Source: Candidatus Pacearchaeota archaeon
GTDB taxonomy: Bacteria > Patescibacteriota > Minisyncoccia > Minisyncoccales > Minisyncoccaceae
Assembly (NCBI GenBank): GCA_035404185.1
Contig: DAONGN010000001.1
Coordinates: forward strand, 1-64,000
DNA: 64,000 nt
Reading direction: 5' to 3'
Under the pieces are notes generated by a model, which was not told where the DNA came from, did no database searches, and saw only the letters and a list, made by a program, of their open reading frames with translations. This document shows, piece after piece, positions 55,827 through 64,000 of this stretch; position 1 is the stretch's first letter, and every line of letters begins with the position of its first letter. The position numbers were made by a program, and so were the translations under genes.

Positions 55827-57833
55827 ATGAATTTAAAAAATAACAATACTCTTTCCGTCGGCAAGTGGCCGTCGAAAAAGCAATGGCTGCACTTCTTTAA
55901 GGTTCTAGAAAAGAAAGAAAAAATTGCCTTTGGCATTCTTTTAACGTTATTTATCTCTTCTCTTATCTTTCTTGTCTCATCATTCTACATTAAAAATACT
56001 AATGTAGTTCCCGCAGACTACGGAAGGATAAGAGAGGGGGTATTAGGACAGCCTCAGTTTATTAATCCCCTTTACGCTCCCTTATCAGATATTGATAAAG
56101 ATTTAACTGAGCTAATCTTCTCTTCTTTAATGACTTTCGATAATAATGGAAACATTGTTCCCGACTTAATTAATGATTATTCTATTGAAGACGATGGAAA
56201 AACTATTAATTTTTCCATTAAAGAAAATGCTAAATGGCACGATGGAGTTCCCTTAACAATTGATGACGTTATTTTTACTATTGATTTAGTTCAAGATCCT
56301 GAATACTTATCCCCATTAAGAACTAATTGGCAAGGAGTTGAAATTGAAAAAATTTCTGATTACAAAGCACTTTTTAAATTAAAACAAGTTTACAGTGGAT
56401 TTGAAGAATCTTTAGTTAACTTAAAGATATTACCCAAGCATATTTGGAAAGATGTAAGTGTTCAATCAATAACATCAAATACTCAATTGAATGTTTTATC
56501 CCCCATTGGAAGTGGACCATATATGGTTAGTAAAACACTTCAAAGAAACGATAAAAGTATAAAGTCAATGATACTTAATGTAAATAAAGATTATTACGGT
56601 AAAGTTCCTCACATTCAAAGAATTGATTTTTATTTCTATAACAACGAAAAAGATTTATTGAATAATCTAAAAAAAGGAAATCTTGATTCAGGAAATATTG
56701 AAATCAGTAATTACACAGACAAAAATTTCAAAAAATACAATTTGTATTCATTAGATACTCCTAACTACTTTGCTATATTTTTAAATAACGAAAAGAAACC
56801 TTTTGATTCAAAGGAAATAAGACAAGCCTTATCATACATAACTAACAAGCAGGAAATAGCAGACAAAATTTTGGATGGTAAAGGAGAAATAATTGATTCT
56901 TTCCTTCTTCCTTCTTTCTATGGATTAAGCGATCCCACCAGTGTATTATCTTACGATGAAGCTAAAGGACAAAATCTTTTAGATAAAAATGGATATACAT
57001 TAAAAGATGGATTGAGAAAAAAAGTTATAGAAAAATCTAGCGGCTTCAAATTCAGTCAAACCCTACAGATTGGAAGCAACAATGCTGAAGTCAAAAAACT
57101 TCAAGAATGCTTGGCTAGTGATTCAGAAATATACCCATCGGGAACGATTTCTGGAAAATTCGGACAAGAAACTAAAACAGCAGTCATTAAATTTCAAGAA
57201 AAATACAAAGACGATATTCTTACTCCTAATAATTTAACTGAAGGAACTGGCAAGGTTGCCGGAGCAACAATTAAAAAATTAAATGAAGTTTGCTTCGTTG
57301 TCCCTAATGAAGAAATACCATTATCGTTCGTTTTAAAAACTACGGACAATCCAATATTGATTGCAACCGCTAATTTAATAAAAGAACAATGGGAAAAACA
57401 AGGAATAAAGATAGAAATACAAACAATGAATGAAAACGATATTAAAAAAGTTATTAGAGAAAGAAACTTTGATATTCTTCTTTTTGGAGAAAAATTAGGA
57501 GGCATCCCTGATCCAATTCCCTTCTGGCACTCTTCACAAAGAGTTGACCCAGGACTAAATCTTTCTTTATATCAAAACACTAAAGCTGATCAATTAATGG
57601 AGAAAGCTAGAAAATATTCTAACTTTGAGGATAATAATAGAAAAAAGACATTAGAAGACTTACAAAATATTATAATCGATGATGCTCCAGCTATTCCCCT
57701 TTTCACAACTAATTACTTGTATTTGATAAATAAGAACGTGAAAGGATTTTTAACTCAAAAAATTATTGAATCATCAAAAAGATTTGTTGATATTTCAAAT
57801 TGGTATATTAAAGAAAAAAGAGTATGGAAATAG
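55827..57833 (+). CDS. Peptide/solute-binding protein (SBP family 5) with an inserted peptidoglycan-binding domain
   Basis: 668 residues. Membrane helix at about 35-56, not a lipoprotein box. SBP_bac_5 features: EGVLGQPQFINPLYAPLSDI, WHDGVPLTIDDVIFTIDLVQ, GSGPYMVSKT and the C-terminal WYIKEKRVWK. At about residues 405-489 a PG_binding_1 domain (IGSNNAEVKKLQECLASD, AVIKFQEKYKDDILTPNNL) interrupts the fold, similar to the N-terminal domain of the S-layer candidate. No permease genes are adjacent. Probably wall-tethered oligopeptide capture (inference). Overlaps the next gene by 10 nt. Confidence 0.88.
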   Translation: MNLKNNNTLSVGKWPSKKQWLHFFKVLEKKEKIAFGILLTLFISSLIFLVSSFYIKNTNVVPADYGRIREGVLGQPQFINPLYAPLSDIDKDLTELIFSSLMTFDNNGNIVPDLINDYSIEDDGKTINFSIKENAKWHDGVPLTIDDVIFTIDLVQDPEYLSPLRTNWQGVEIEKISDYKALFKLKQVYSGFEESLVNLKILPKHIWKDVSVQSITSNTQLNVLSPIGSGPYMVSKTLQRNDKSIKSMILNVNKDYYGKVPHIQRIDFYFYNNEKDLLNNLKKGNLDSGNIEISNYTDKNFKKYNLYSLDTPNYFAIFLNNEKKPFDSKEIRQALSYITNKQEIADKILDGKGEIIDSFLLPSFYGLSDPTSVLSYDEAKGQNLLDKNGYTLKDGLRKKVIEKSSGFKFSQTLQIGSNNAEVKKLQECLASDSEIYPSGTISGKFGQETKTAVIKFQEKYKDDILTPNNLTEGTGKVAGATIKKLNEVCFVVPNEEIPLSFVLKTTDNPILIATANLIKEQWEKQGIKIEIQTMNENDIKKVIRERNFDILLFGEKLGGIPDPIPFWHSSQRVDPGLNLSLYQNTKADQLMEKARKYSNFEDNNRKKTLEDLQNIIIDDAPAIPLFTTNYLYLINKNVKGFLTQKIIESSKRFVDISNWYIKEKRVWK

Positions 57834-58399
57834 AATTAAAAAATCCTGATATTAGAAAAATAAAAGATATTGAAAGCGTTCTCTTTGACGAAAGAACTGC
57901 CAAGGCTATTCCTGAGCAAGAATTATATTACATGTACCGTGGAGTCAAAGAAGAAAAAGGATTAAGATATGATATCACCGTTATCCCTCCATTTTTAATG
58001 GGCGATGAATTTGTTAAAACTAAAGGACATTATCACAGTTCGGGAAATTCTGAATTATATATTGTTCTTGAGGGAGAGGCCATCTTTTTAATGCAAAAAG
58101 GTGCTGATGAAGTAGAAGATGTTTACGCAATCAAGGCTACAGTTGGTGATGTTGTTATTATAAACAAAGAATATGGACACATAACAATTAATCCTTCGGC
58201 TAAAGAAACTCTTAAAATGGCTAATTGGGTAAGTGATAAATGTTGTTCAGACTATGCACCCTTTGAAAACAAAAAAGGTGCCGCCTATTTCTATACTATA
58301 AAAGGTTGGATTAAAAATAATAATTACAAAGATGTTCCAGAAATAAGATTTGAAGAACCATTAAAAGAGGTTCCAAAAAATCTCGATTTTTTAAAATAA
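57824..58399 (+). CDS. pgiA: Cupin-type (archaeal-like) glucose-6-phosphate isomerase
   Basis: 191 residues. YMYRGVKEEKGLRYDITVIP leads to the metal site GHYHSSGNSELYIVLEGEA (His-x-His and Glu) and later His in EYGHITINPS. This is the metal-dependent PGI cupin found in Archaea and some CPR, not the usual bacterial PGI. Converts glucose-6-P and fructose-6-P. Fits with gap, eno and the PMM-like gene. Start overlaps the SBP gene by 10 nt. Confidence 0.92.
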   Translation: MEIELKNPDIRKIKDIESVLFDERTAKAIPEQELYYMYRGVKEEKGLRYDITVIPPFLMGDEFVKTKGHYHSSGNSELYIVLEGEAIFLMQKGADEVEDVYAIKATVGDVVIINKEYGHITINPSAKETLKMANWVSDKCCSDYAPFENKKGAAYFYTIKGWIKNNNYKDVPEIRFEEPLKEVPKNLDFLK

Positions 58400-58400
58400 T

Positions 58401-59462
58401 ATGCAAGAAAAAACTATTCTCATAACTGGAGGCTGCGGATTTATTGGTTCAAATGCTTCTAATTACTATTCTAAAAAAGGATATCGGGTTATCGTCTATG
58501 ATAATCTTTCAAGAGTTGGCTCAAAAGAAAATCTTAAATGGTTAAAAAAAGACAAAAATATCATTATTATTAAGGGAGATATTAGAAATAATAAAAAATT
58601 AGAAGAAACTTTTAGAAAATACAAACCTGAATTAGTTTTACATTTAGCTGCTCAAGTAACGATGGTTACTTCGGTCAAAAAACCAAGAGAAGATTTTGAA
58701 ATTAATGCCCTAGGAACCTTTAACGTCTTAGAAGCTTTAAGAAAAGAAACTCCTAATGCTTCACTACTTTATACTAGTACTAATAAGGTATATGGAGAGA
58801 TGAATGATTTAGAAACAATAGAAAAAGAAAAAAGATACGAATACAAAAATTTTAATGGAATTTCTGAAAATAGAAATCTTGATTTCCATGGGCCATACGG
58901 CTGTTCGAAAGGAACCGGTGATCAATATACTCTTGATTGGGCAAGGATATATGGTTTAAAAACTATTGTCTTTAGACAATCAGGCATATATGGTCCTCAT
59001 CAGTTCGGAATCGAAGAGCAAGGCTGGCTAGCTTGGTTTATCAATTCCCTACTCTTTAAAAGGCCTGTAACGATATATGGCGATGGAAAACAAGTTAGAG
59101 ATGTCTTATATATCGATGATGTTTTAGAAGCCTATGATGCAGCATTAACAAATATTAACACTACCAGAGGAAAAGCATATAACATTGGGGGAGGATTAGA
59201 TTATTCATTATCAATCTGGGAATTATTCGAGATTATAGAAAAACTAGATAAAAATAAATTTAAATATTCATTCGGAGAGTGGAGGCCAGGAGACCAAAAA
59301 GCCTACATTTCCGAAATAAGCAAAGCAAAAAGTGACTTTAATTGGTCACCCAAGGTCTCACCACAAGAGGGAGTGGAAAAACTATATAATTGGATTAATG
59401 AAAATAAAAAATCCATTATTAAATCGGGTGTTTTCCCTCAAAATTATCCGATAGTAAAATAA
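58401..59462 (+). CDS. NAD-dependent epimerase, CDP-paratose 2-epimerase-like
   Basis: 353 residues, extended SDR. Nucleotide site GGCGFIGSNASNYY; catalytic TSTNKVYGEM (Thr/Ser) and Tyr-Lys in FHGPYGCSKGTGDQYTLD; VFRQSGIYGPHQFG and EQGWLAWFINSLLFKRP match the CDP-paratose 2-epimerase group rather than GalE. The sugar made is uncertain; it would feed surface glycans. Starts 1 bp after the PGI gene. Confidence 0.88.
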   Translation: MQEKTILITGGCGFIGSNASNYYSKKGYRVIVYDNLSRVGSKENLKWLKKDKNIIIIKGDIRNNKKLEETFRKYKPELVLHLAAQVTMVTSVKKPREDFEINALGTFNVLEALRKETPNASLLYTSTNKVYGEMNDLETIEKEKRYEYKNFNGISENRNLDFHGPYGCSKGTGDQYTLDWARIYGLKTIVFRQSGIYGPHQFGIEEQGWLAWFINSLLFKRPVTIYGDGKQVRDVLYIDDVLEAYDAALTNINTTRGKAYNIGGGLDYSLSIWELFEIIEKLDKNKFKYSFGEWRPGDQKAYISEISKAKSDFNWSPKVSPQEGVEKLYNWINENKKSIIKSGVFPQNYPIVK

Positions 59463-59464
59463 AT

Positions 59465-61273
59465 ATGATAAACGAAACACAAACAGAAACAAAAAAACAC
59501 ACACAACACGCTCGGCATAATGATGGAAGAAAACAATACCACCATAAAAGACCGACTGTAAAAAAGAACTACATTAAACAACCACAGCCTAACGATGAAT
59601 CAGTAAGAATTATTCCTCTAGGAGGATTAGGAGAGGTTGGTAGGAACATGATGGTTTTAGAATATAAAGAATCTATATTAATTATTGATGCTGGTTTCCG
59701 TATGCCTGAAGAAGACATGCCAGGAATCGATTATATTATTCCAGATATTTCATATCTTTTAGAAAATAATAGATATAAAAAAGTTGAAGGAATAGTAATA
59801 ACCCACGGTCACTACGATCACATTGGAGCAATTCCATATGTTGCCCACAGAATTGGCAATCCTCCCATTTATGCCGCTCCTCTAGCTCGTGGAATTATTA
59901 TGAAAAGACAGGAAGAATTTACTGACCATCCTAAGCTAGACATTAATGAAATCAAAAATGGTTCTATTGTAAAACTAGGAGAATTTGAAGTAGAATTCTT
60001 TAGACAGAACCACAACATTCCTGACAATATGGGATTATTTATCAAGACTCCCGTCGGAAATTTTGTCCACACTTCTGATTTCAAATTTGACAACTTCCCT
60101 GTTAATGAAGAACCAACTGATTTTAAAAAATTAGAAGAAATGGGAAGAAGAGGAATCACTCTTTTAATGTCTGATTCAACTGGAGCCGAAGAAGAAGGGC
60201 ACTCTTTATCAGAAAAAGAAATCTTTGAAAACATGAATAAGATTTTTGAATCTGCCAAAGGAAGAATAATTATGGCCACCTTCTCTTCTCTTGTTAATAG
60301 AGTCCAGCAAGCTATTACCATTGCTGAAAAGCATGGACGCAAGGTTGGTTTTATCGGACACAGCATGAAAAGCAACGTAGAAATATGTAAAAAGCTAGGA
60401 TACTTAAAATCTCAAAAAGGAACTATTTTAAAAAAGGTAGCAGATGCAAACACATTGCCAGACAAAAATGTTGTTATTCTTTGTACTGGAGCTCAAGGCG
60501 AAGAAAATGCTGGACTAATGAAAATAGTAACCGGAGAACATCCTTCAATTTGCATTAAGCCGGGAGATACAATCATCTTCTCATCTTCAGTTATTCCTGG
60601 AAACGAAAGGACTGTTCAAATGCTTAAAGATGATCTAATGAGACAAAAGGCTAATGTGTTCCACTATAAGATGATGGATATTCACGCTGGAGGCCATGCC
60701 AAAAGAGATGAATTAAAGCAAATGATAAAATTGATGAACCCTAAATTCTTTATGCCGGTTCACGGACAATTCTCTATGCTTTTCGCCAACTCAAGATTAG
60801 CTCAAGACGAATGCGGAATGAAAGAAGAAAATATTATTCTTGCTGATAATGGACAAATAATAAATATTACTCCAGAAAAAGCTTACATTGAAAAAAGAGT
60901 TGTTCCATCAGAATATATTATGGTTGATGGTCTTGGAGTTGGAGATGTTGGAGAGATTGTTTTAAGAGACAGACAAATGCTAGCAAAAGACGGTATCTTT
61001 GTTATAATAGCAGTAGTAAATAGGAAAACAGGAAAAGTTCAAGACTCTCCTGATATTATTTCCCGTGGTTTTGTTTACTTAAGAGAATCAAAAGATCTTC
61101 TCTATCAAACAAGAAAGAAAATTGTTCAGACGATTGAAAAAGCAACTGACTCAGGACAGGTTGTTAATTGGACATACATAAAAGACAACGTCAGAAATAC
61201 TTTAGGAGATTTCCTTTTCCAAAAAACAAAAAGAAGACCGATGGTTCTACCAGTAATAATCGAAGTGGGATAA
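59465..61273 (+). CDS. rnj: Ribonuclease J
   Basis: 602 residues. Basic His-rich N-terminus (about 1-45), then beta-lactamase-fold: IPLGGLGEVGRNMMVLEY, HGHYDHIGAIPYV near 115 (HxHxDH), SDSTGAEEEGHSLSEKE, and the beta-CASP region with FSSSVIPGNERTV and HAGGHAKRDELKQM. RNase J is an endo/5'-exonuclease in mRNA decay and rRNA maturation. The long basic tail may bind RNA. Two bp from the previous gene. Confidence 0.97.
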   Translation: MINETQTETKKHTQHARHNDGRKQYHHKRPTVKKNYIKQPQPNDESVRIIPLGGLGEVGRNMMVLEYKESILIIDAGFRMPEEDMPGIDYIIPDISYLLENNRYKKVEGIVITHGHYDHIGAIPYVAHRIGNPPIYAAPLARGIIMKRQEEFTDHPKLDINEIKNGSIVKLGEFEVEFFRQNHNIPDNMGLFIKTPVGNFVHTSDFKFDNFPVNEEPTDFKKLEEMGRRGITLLMSDSTGAEEEGHSLSEKEIFENMNKIFESAKGRIIMATFSSLVNRVQQAITIAEKHGRKVGFIGHSMKSNVEICKKLGYLKSQKGTILKKVADANTLPDKNVVILCTGAQGEENAGLMKIVTGEHPSICIKPGDTIIFSSSVIPGNERTVQMLKDDLMRQKANVFHYKMMDIHAGGHAKRDELKQMIKLMNPKFFMPVHGQFSMLFANSRLAQDECGMKEENIILADNGQIINITPEKAYIEKRVVPSEYIMVDGLGVGDVGEIVLRDRQMLAKDGIFVIIAVVNRKTGKVQDSPDIISRGFVYLRESKDLLYQTRKKIVQTIEKATDSGQVVNWTYIKDNVRNTLGDFLFQKTKRRPMVLPVIIEVG

Positions 61274-61274
61274 T

Positions 61275-61676
61275 ATGAAAGTTAAAAAATCAATAATTGC
61301 TGGAGGAGTCGTTATCAACGAATACGATGAAGTTATTGTCGTTAGCCAAAAAGGAAATAGCTGGTCGCTACCTAAAGGACATATTGAAAATAATGAAACA
61401 GAATTAGAAGCGGCGATAAGAGAGATTTATGAAGAATCGGGAGTTAAAGGTTTGAAATTAATAAAAAATCTCGGACAATACGAAAGATACAGTATGGACA
61501 ATCAATCAGAAATGAAATTAAGAACCTTTTTCCTTTTCAAAACTTTGAAACAAAAATTATGCCCAATTGATCCTGAAAACCCAGAAGCAATATGGGTCGA
61601 TAAAAACAAAGTTAGTGAAACATTAACGCATCCAAAAGATAAAGAATTCTTTTTAAAAATATTAAAAGAAATATAA
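61275..61676 (+). CDS. NUDIX hydrolase
   Basis: 133 residues. GGVVINEYDEVIVVSQKGNS, LPKGHIENNETELEAAIREI YEESG (full Nudix box) near 35, then ERYSMDNQSEMKLRTFFLFK. Resembles diadenosine polyphosphate/MutT-like enzymes. It sits between RNase J and trpS; a link to RNA 5'-end hydrolysis (RppH-like) with RNase J is possible but inferred. Confidence 0.93.
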   Translation: MKVKKSIIAGGVVINEYDEVIVVSQKGNSWSLPKGHIENNETELEAAIREIYEESGVKGLKLIKNLGQYERYSMDNQSEMKLRTFFLFKTLKQKLCPIDPENPEAIWVDKNKVSETLTHPKDKEFFLKILKEI

Positions 61677-61680
61677 AAAT

Positions 61681-62658
61681 ATGAAAGTATTTTCGGGAAT
61701 TAGGCCTACGGGCGAAATACATTTAGGAAATTATTTAGGAGCAATCAAACAATGGATTAGTCTTCAAGATAAAGAAGACTGCCTTTTCTGTATTGTTGAT
61801 TGGCACGCTATTACTACTCCCTATGATGAAAAAACTCTTCAAAAGAAGATGTTTGATTTGACTACCACATATTTAGCGGTTGGCTTAAATCCTGACAAAT
61901 GTAATCTCTTTATTCAATCAGACGTTAAGGAGGTTGTTGAATTGCAATGGCTATTAGGAACTATTACTCCCTTCGGAGAATTAAGTCGCATGACCCAATT
62001 CAAAGATAAATCAAAAAAACATCCTGAATATATTAATGCTGGATTATTCAATTACCCTGTTTTAATGGCTGCTGATATCCTTCTTTACGACACTGATATT
62101 GTTCCAATTGGAAAAGATCAAACTCAACACGTTGAATTAACTAGAAATATTGCTGAAAAATTCAATAAGAAATATGGCAAAGTCTTTAAATTACCAAAAG
62201 CTTTCGTTCCAGAACAAGGAGCAACGATTATGTCTCTTCAATTTCCTGAAAAGAAGATGTCAAAAACTGATGACGTAAAAGGATGTATTGGTTTATTCGA
62301 TACGCCAAAAGAAATAAAAGAAAAGATAATGTCAGCAACCACTGATTCGGGAAAAGAAATTAAATACGACACAAAAAACAAAAAAGGAATTTCTAATTTA
62401 ATGACCATCTATTCCCTATTCTCTGATAAAACATTCAAAGAAATAGAAAATGAATTTAAAGGAAAAGGATACGGTGACTTCAAAAAATCTCTAGCTGATT
62501 TACTAATTGAGAAATTAGAACCGATAAGACAAAAAAGAAAAGAACTAGAAAATAATCCTGAATATATTAATAGAGTTCTAGAAAAAGGAGCGAAAAAGGC
62601 TAGAAAAATCGCTGAAGAAACAATGGAGAAAATTAGAAAGAATATGGGATTGAAATAA
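61681..62658 (+). CDS. trpS: Tryptophanyl-tRNA synthetase
   Basis: 325 residues, full length. FSGIRPTGEIHLGNYLGAIK holds the HIGH-type motif HLGN; VDWHAITTPYD follows. GKDQTQHVELTRNIAEKFN and KMSKTDDVKG (the KMSKS loop) complete class I features. Last gene of the operon, followed by a terminator. Confidence 0.97.
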   Translation: MKVFSGIRPTGEIHLGNYLGAIKQWISLQDKEDCLFCIVDWHAITTPYDEKTLQKKMFDLTTTYLAVGLNPDKCNLFIQSDVKEVVELQWLLGTITPFGELSRMTQFKDKSKKHPEYINAGLFNYPVLMAADILLYDTDIVPIGKDQTQHVELTRNIAEKFNKKYGKVFKLPKAFVPEQGATIMSLQFPEKKMSKTDDVKGCIGLFDTPKEIKEKIMSATTDSGKEIKYDTKNKKGISNLMTIYSLFSDKTFKEIENEFKGKGYGDFKKSLADLLIEKLEPIRQKRKELENNPEYINRVLEKGAKKARKIAEETMEKIRKNMGLK

Positions 62659-62674
62659 TTTAATATTGTGTATA

Positions 62675-62711
62675 AAAAAGAGGACATATTTAACATTGTG
62701 TCCTTTTTTAT
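62675..62711. terminator. Bidirectional terminator between trpS and the 62708 gene
   Basis: AAAAAAGAGGACA (arm at 62681-62686 core) pairs with TGTCCTTTTTT (core 62699-62704). Runs of A and T on both sides let it stop both convergent genes. Confidence 0.9.
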
Positions 62712-63259
62712 TTGAATACCTCTTGTTTTGATTTTCTACCAACCACCTTAAACAAGGGTCTATTGTTGGCGATAAAAAATGCCTCATTTGTCAACTTTCT
62801 TTGGATAGACAATTTTAATCTTCTGCCGTTGGATTTATTATTATTTTCCATCGGAGGAATATATGATTTTATCAGTTTTTGCTGAAAAATATTTACTCCC
62901 TCTTTTATTTTTCCAAAAAATCTTAAGATGCAAATGCAATAATATTTTTTAGAAAAATCATCATAGGCAGATATAGAACCAACTAAAAAGCGTGCAGTTC
63001 CATTGAAAACTGCGTTAAGACTTTTTTCAATCGCCTCACACTCTTTTGTTTTAATTGGAAAAGAGCGTTTTTCTCCATCGTATTCGATGATCAAATACGA
63101 TTTTTCGGTACATATATGCAGGTCTCCGGCCTTAAAAGCCCTATTGATTTCCCTGCAAAAACGTCTATCTTCAATTCCCTCAAGGCTATCTTCAATTCCC
63201 TCAGGGATTAAATCCAGACCCATGAAATCTTCTTCGAATTCGATAAAATCCAATTTCAT
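62708..63259 (-). CDS. Protein of unknown function
   Basis: 183 residues from the ATG at 63259 (MKLDFIEFEEDFMGLDLIPE), with AGGAGG nine bases upstream, which fixes the start. N-terminus acidic with a duplicated EGIEDSLEGIEDRRF stretch; middle beta-rich (DLHICTEKSYLIIEYDGEKR, FLVGSISAYDDFSKKYYCIC); C-terminus basic (NNKSNGRRLKLSIQRKL). Soluble. No family recognised. A promoter TTGATT-17-TATACA precedes it. Confidence 0.7.
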   Translation of the reverse strand: MKLDFIEFEEDFMGLDLIPEGIEDSLEGIEDRRFCREINRAFKAGDLHICTEKSYLIIEYDGEKRSFPIKTKECEAIEKSLNAVFNGTARFLVGSISAYDDFSKKYYCICILRFFGKIKEGVNIFQQKLIKSYIPPMENNNKSNGRRLKLSIQRKLTNEAFFIANNRPLFKVVGRKSKQEVFK

Positions 63260-63322
63260 ATGTCCAGACCTCCTAAGGACGAACAACTCTTGTATATTAT
63301 AAATAAGATAAAAAATCAAGCC

Positions 63323-64000
63323 CTACTGGGCTTGAATTATCTCTTCTATTTCTTTTAATTTTTCTTCCATTATTTCTTTAGTCTTCCCTTCAACAATTAA
63401 TCTCAGTATTGGTTCAGTATTAGAAGCTCTAATAGAAAACCACCAATCATCAAAATCTATTCTGACCCCATCAATTGTTAATAATTTTCCATCAATATAT
63501 TTTTCTTTTACTTTATTGATAATCTCTTCTTTATTGTCAGCCTTAAAGTTAATTTCTCCAGAGTGATAATATTTCTCAAATGGCTCTATTAATTCTGATA
63601 ATTTCTTTCCTGTCTTTTTAATTTCTTTAAGTATTGTAAAAATTACAAAATAAGGAGCTTCGTAATAACTACCACTTTGTCTTAAATAGTAATGACCGGC
63701 ATATTCTCCTCCAAAAATGATATCCTTTTCCTTCATTAAAGCTTTAATAAAGGAATGTCCCACTTTACTTATTATCGCTTCGCCTTTCAGACTATTAATT
63801 GTTTCTCTGACAACATTACTGCAACGAATATCGTAAAGGATTTTATTGTTTGGATTATCTTTAAGAATTAATGAAGACATTAAAGATAAAATCATATCCG
63901 AAGGAATAACATTTCCTTTTTCATTAATAAAGAAAACCCTATCTCCATCTCCATCAAGAGCTACCCCAAAGTCAGCCTTGTCTTCAATAACTTTTTTTTG
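63323..64000 (-). CDS. Phosphomannomutase/phosphoglucomutase (partial, runs off right edge)
   Basis: The frame is open to 64000, so the N-terminus and catalytic Ser are missing. Visible: ALDGDGDRVFFINEKG (metal-binding DGDGD loop), the sugar-binding loop FGGEYAGHYYLRQ and the phosphate-binding RASNTEPILRLIVEG near the end. All are family motifs of the alpha-D-phosphohexomutases. It makes mannose-1-P or glucose-1-P, the substrate of GalU. Specificity between the two is unresolved. Confidence 0.92.
   Translation of the reverse strand, partial: QKKVIEDKADFGVALDGDGDRVFFINEKGNVIPSDMILSLMSSLILKDNPNNKILYDIRCSNVVRETINSLKGEAIISKVGHSFIKALMKEKDIIFGGEYAGHYYLRQSGSYYEAPYFVIFTILKEIKKTGKKLSELIEPFEKYYHSGEINFKADNKEEIINKVKEKYIDGKLLTIDGVRIDFDDWWFSIRASNTEPILRLIVEGKTKEIMEEKLKEIEEIIQAQ

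Noticed and set aside
1-64000. Insertion sequences or prophage genes
   Set aside because: No transposase, integrase or structural phage gene is visible; the holin-like gene is part of a housekeeping operon.

Overview
This is a low-GC stretch (roughly one third G+C by eye) of a small-genome bacterium, most likely a member of the Candidate Phyla Radiation (Patescibacteria, Parcubacteria-like). The reasons are dense operons, tiny or absent leaders, type IV pseudopilins with CPR-style repeat ectodomains, very large S-layer-like secreted proteins with peptidoglycan-binding domains, minimal glycolytic genes (gap, eno, a cupin-type glucose-6-phosphate isomerase) and no biosynthetic operons. UGA is a stop codon here: prfB (RF2) is present and carries the classical UGA-dependent +1 frameshift site, so the UGA=Gly code of Gracilibacteria/SR1 does not apply. 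The phylum assignment is inference from gene content, not a phylogeny.

Layout. 1-5.7 kb: a pseudopilin with tandem 57-residue repeats (cut by the left edge), tRNA-Thr, an FtsB/DivIC protein, lepA, murJ and, divergently, RNase P RNA. 5.7-7.1 kb: a coiled-coil protein and a LexA/UmuD-like S24 regulator overlapping a MazF toxin gene, with a promoter/operator. 7.2-16.5 kb: a housekeeping run (gap, redoxin, eno, trxB, galU, ftsZ, HIT protein, tRNA-Gln, ftsX, ftsE, prfB). 16.6-22.6 kb: a DUF234-type ATPase, then secreted proteins (a zinc metallopeptidase and an Ig-like repeat protein sharing one C-terminal motif) and a TPR protein. 22.6-30 kb: a 1384-residue S-layer candidate with a heavily structured leader, a DUF5667-like membrane protein, HicBA, an ECF sigma factor, an array of TTCTGGACA repeats and a winged-helix regulator. 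30-39 kb: accessory region with RelBE-, MazEF- and HicAB-type modules, a Fic protein with its own operator, and a 1474-residue lamin-tail/propeller secreted protein. 39-48.7 kb: a catalytically dead HtrA-like protein, clpB, short orphan genes, a sensor-kinase-like protein, rdgB with a coupled small membrane gene, a second pseudopilin, a glycosyltransferase and rsgA. 48.7-55.2 kb: accessory genes interspersed with orphan tRNA 3'-ends, tRNA-Ser, htpX/lemA, another toxin-antitoxin pair, groES without groEL, NUDIX, and an SdpI-like protein. 55.2-62.7 kb: a plus-strand operon (holin-like, secG, a solute-binding protein with an inserted peptidoglycan-binding domain, cupin GPI, CDP-paratose-epimerase-like, RNase J, NUDIX, trpS). 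The window ends with an unknown gene and a phosphomannomutase cut by the right edge.

How it fits together. Cell division (FtsB, FtsZ, FtsE, FtsX, MurJ), envelope proteins and stress functions dominate. The most unusual locus is 26.8-30 kb, where an ECF sigma factor, a putative anti-sigma-like protein, a HicBA module carrying a matching ECF-type promoter, an iteron-like repeat array and a structured S-layer leader sit side by side on one strand. Many accessory promoters lie 6-9 bases upstream of ATG, implying leaderless mRNAs. No stretch longer than 300 bases lacks a gene.
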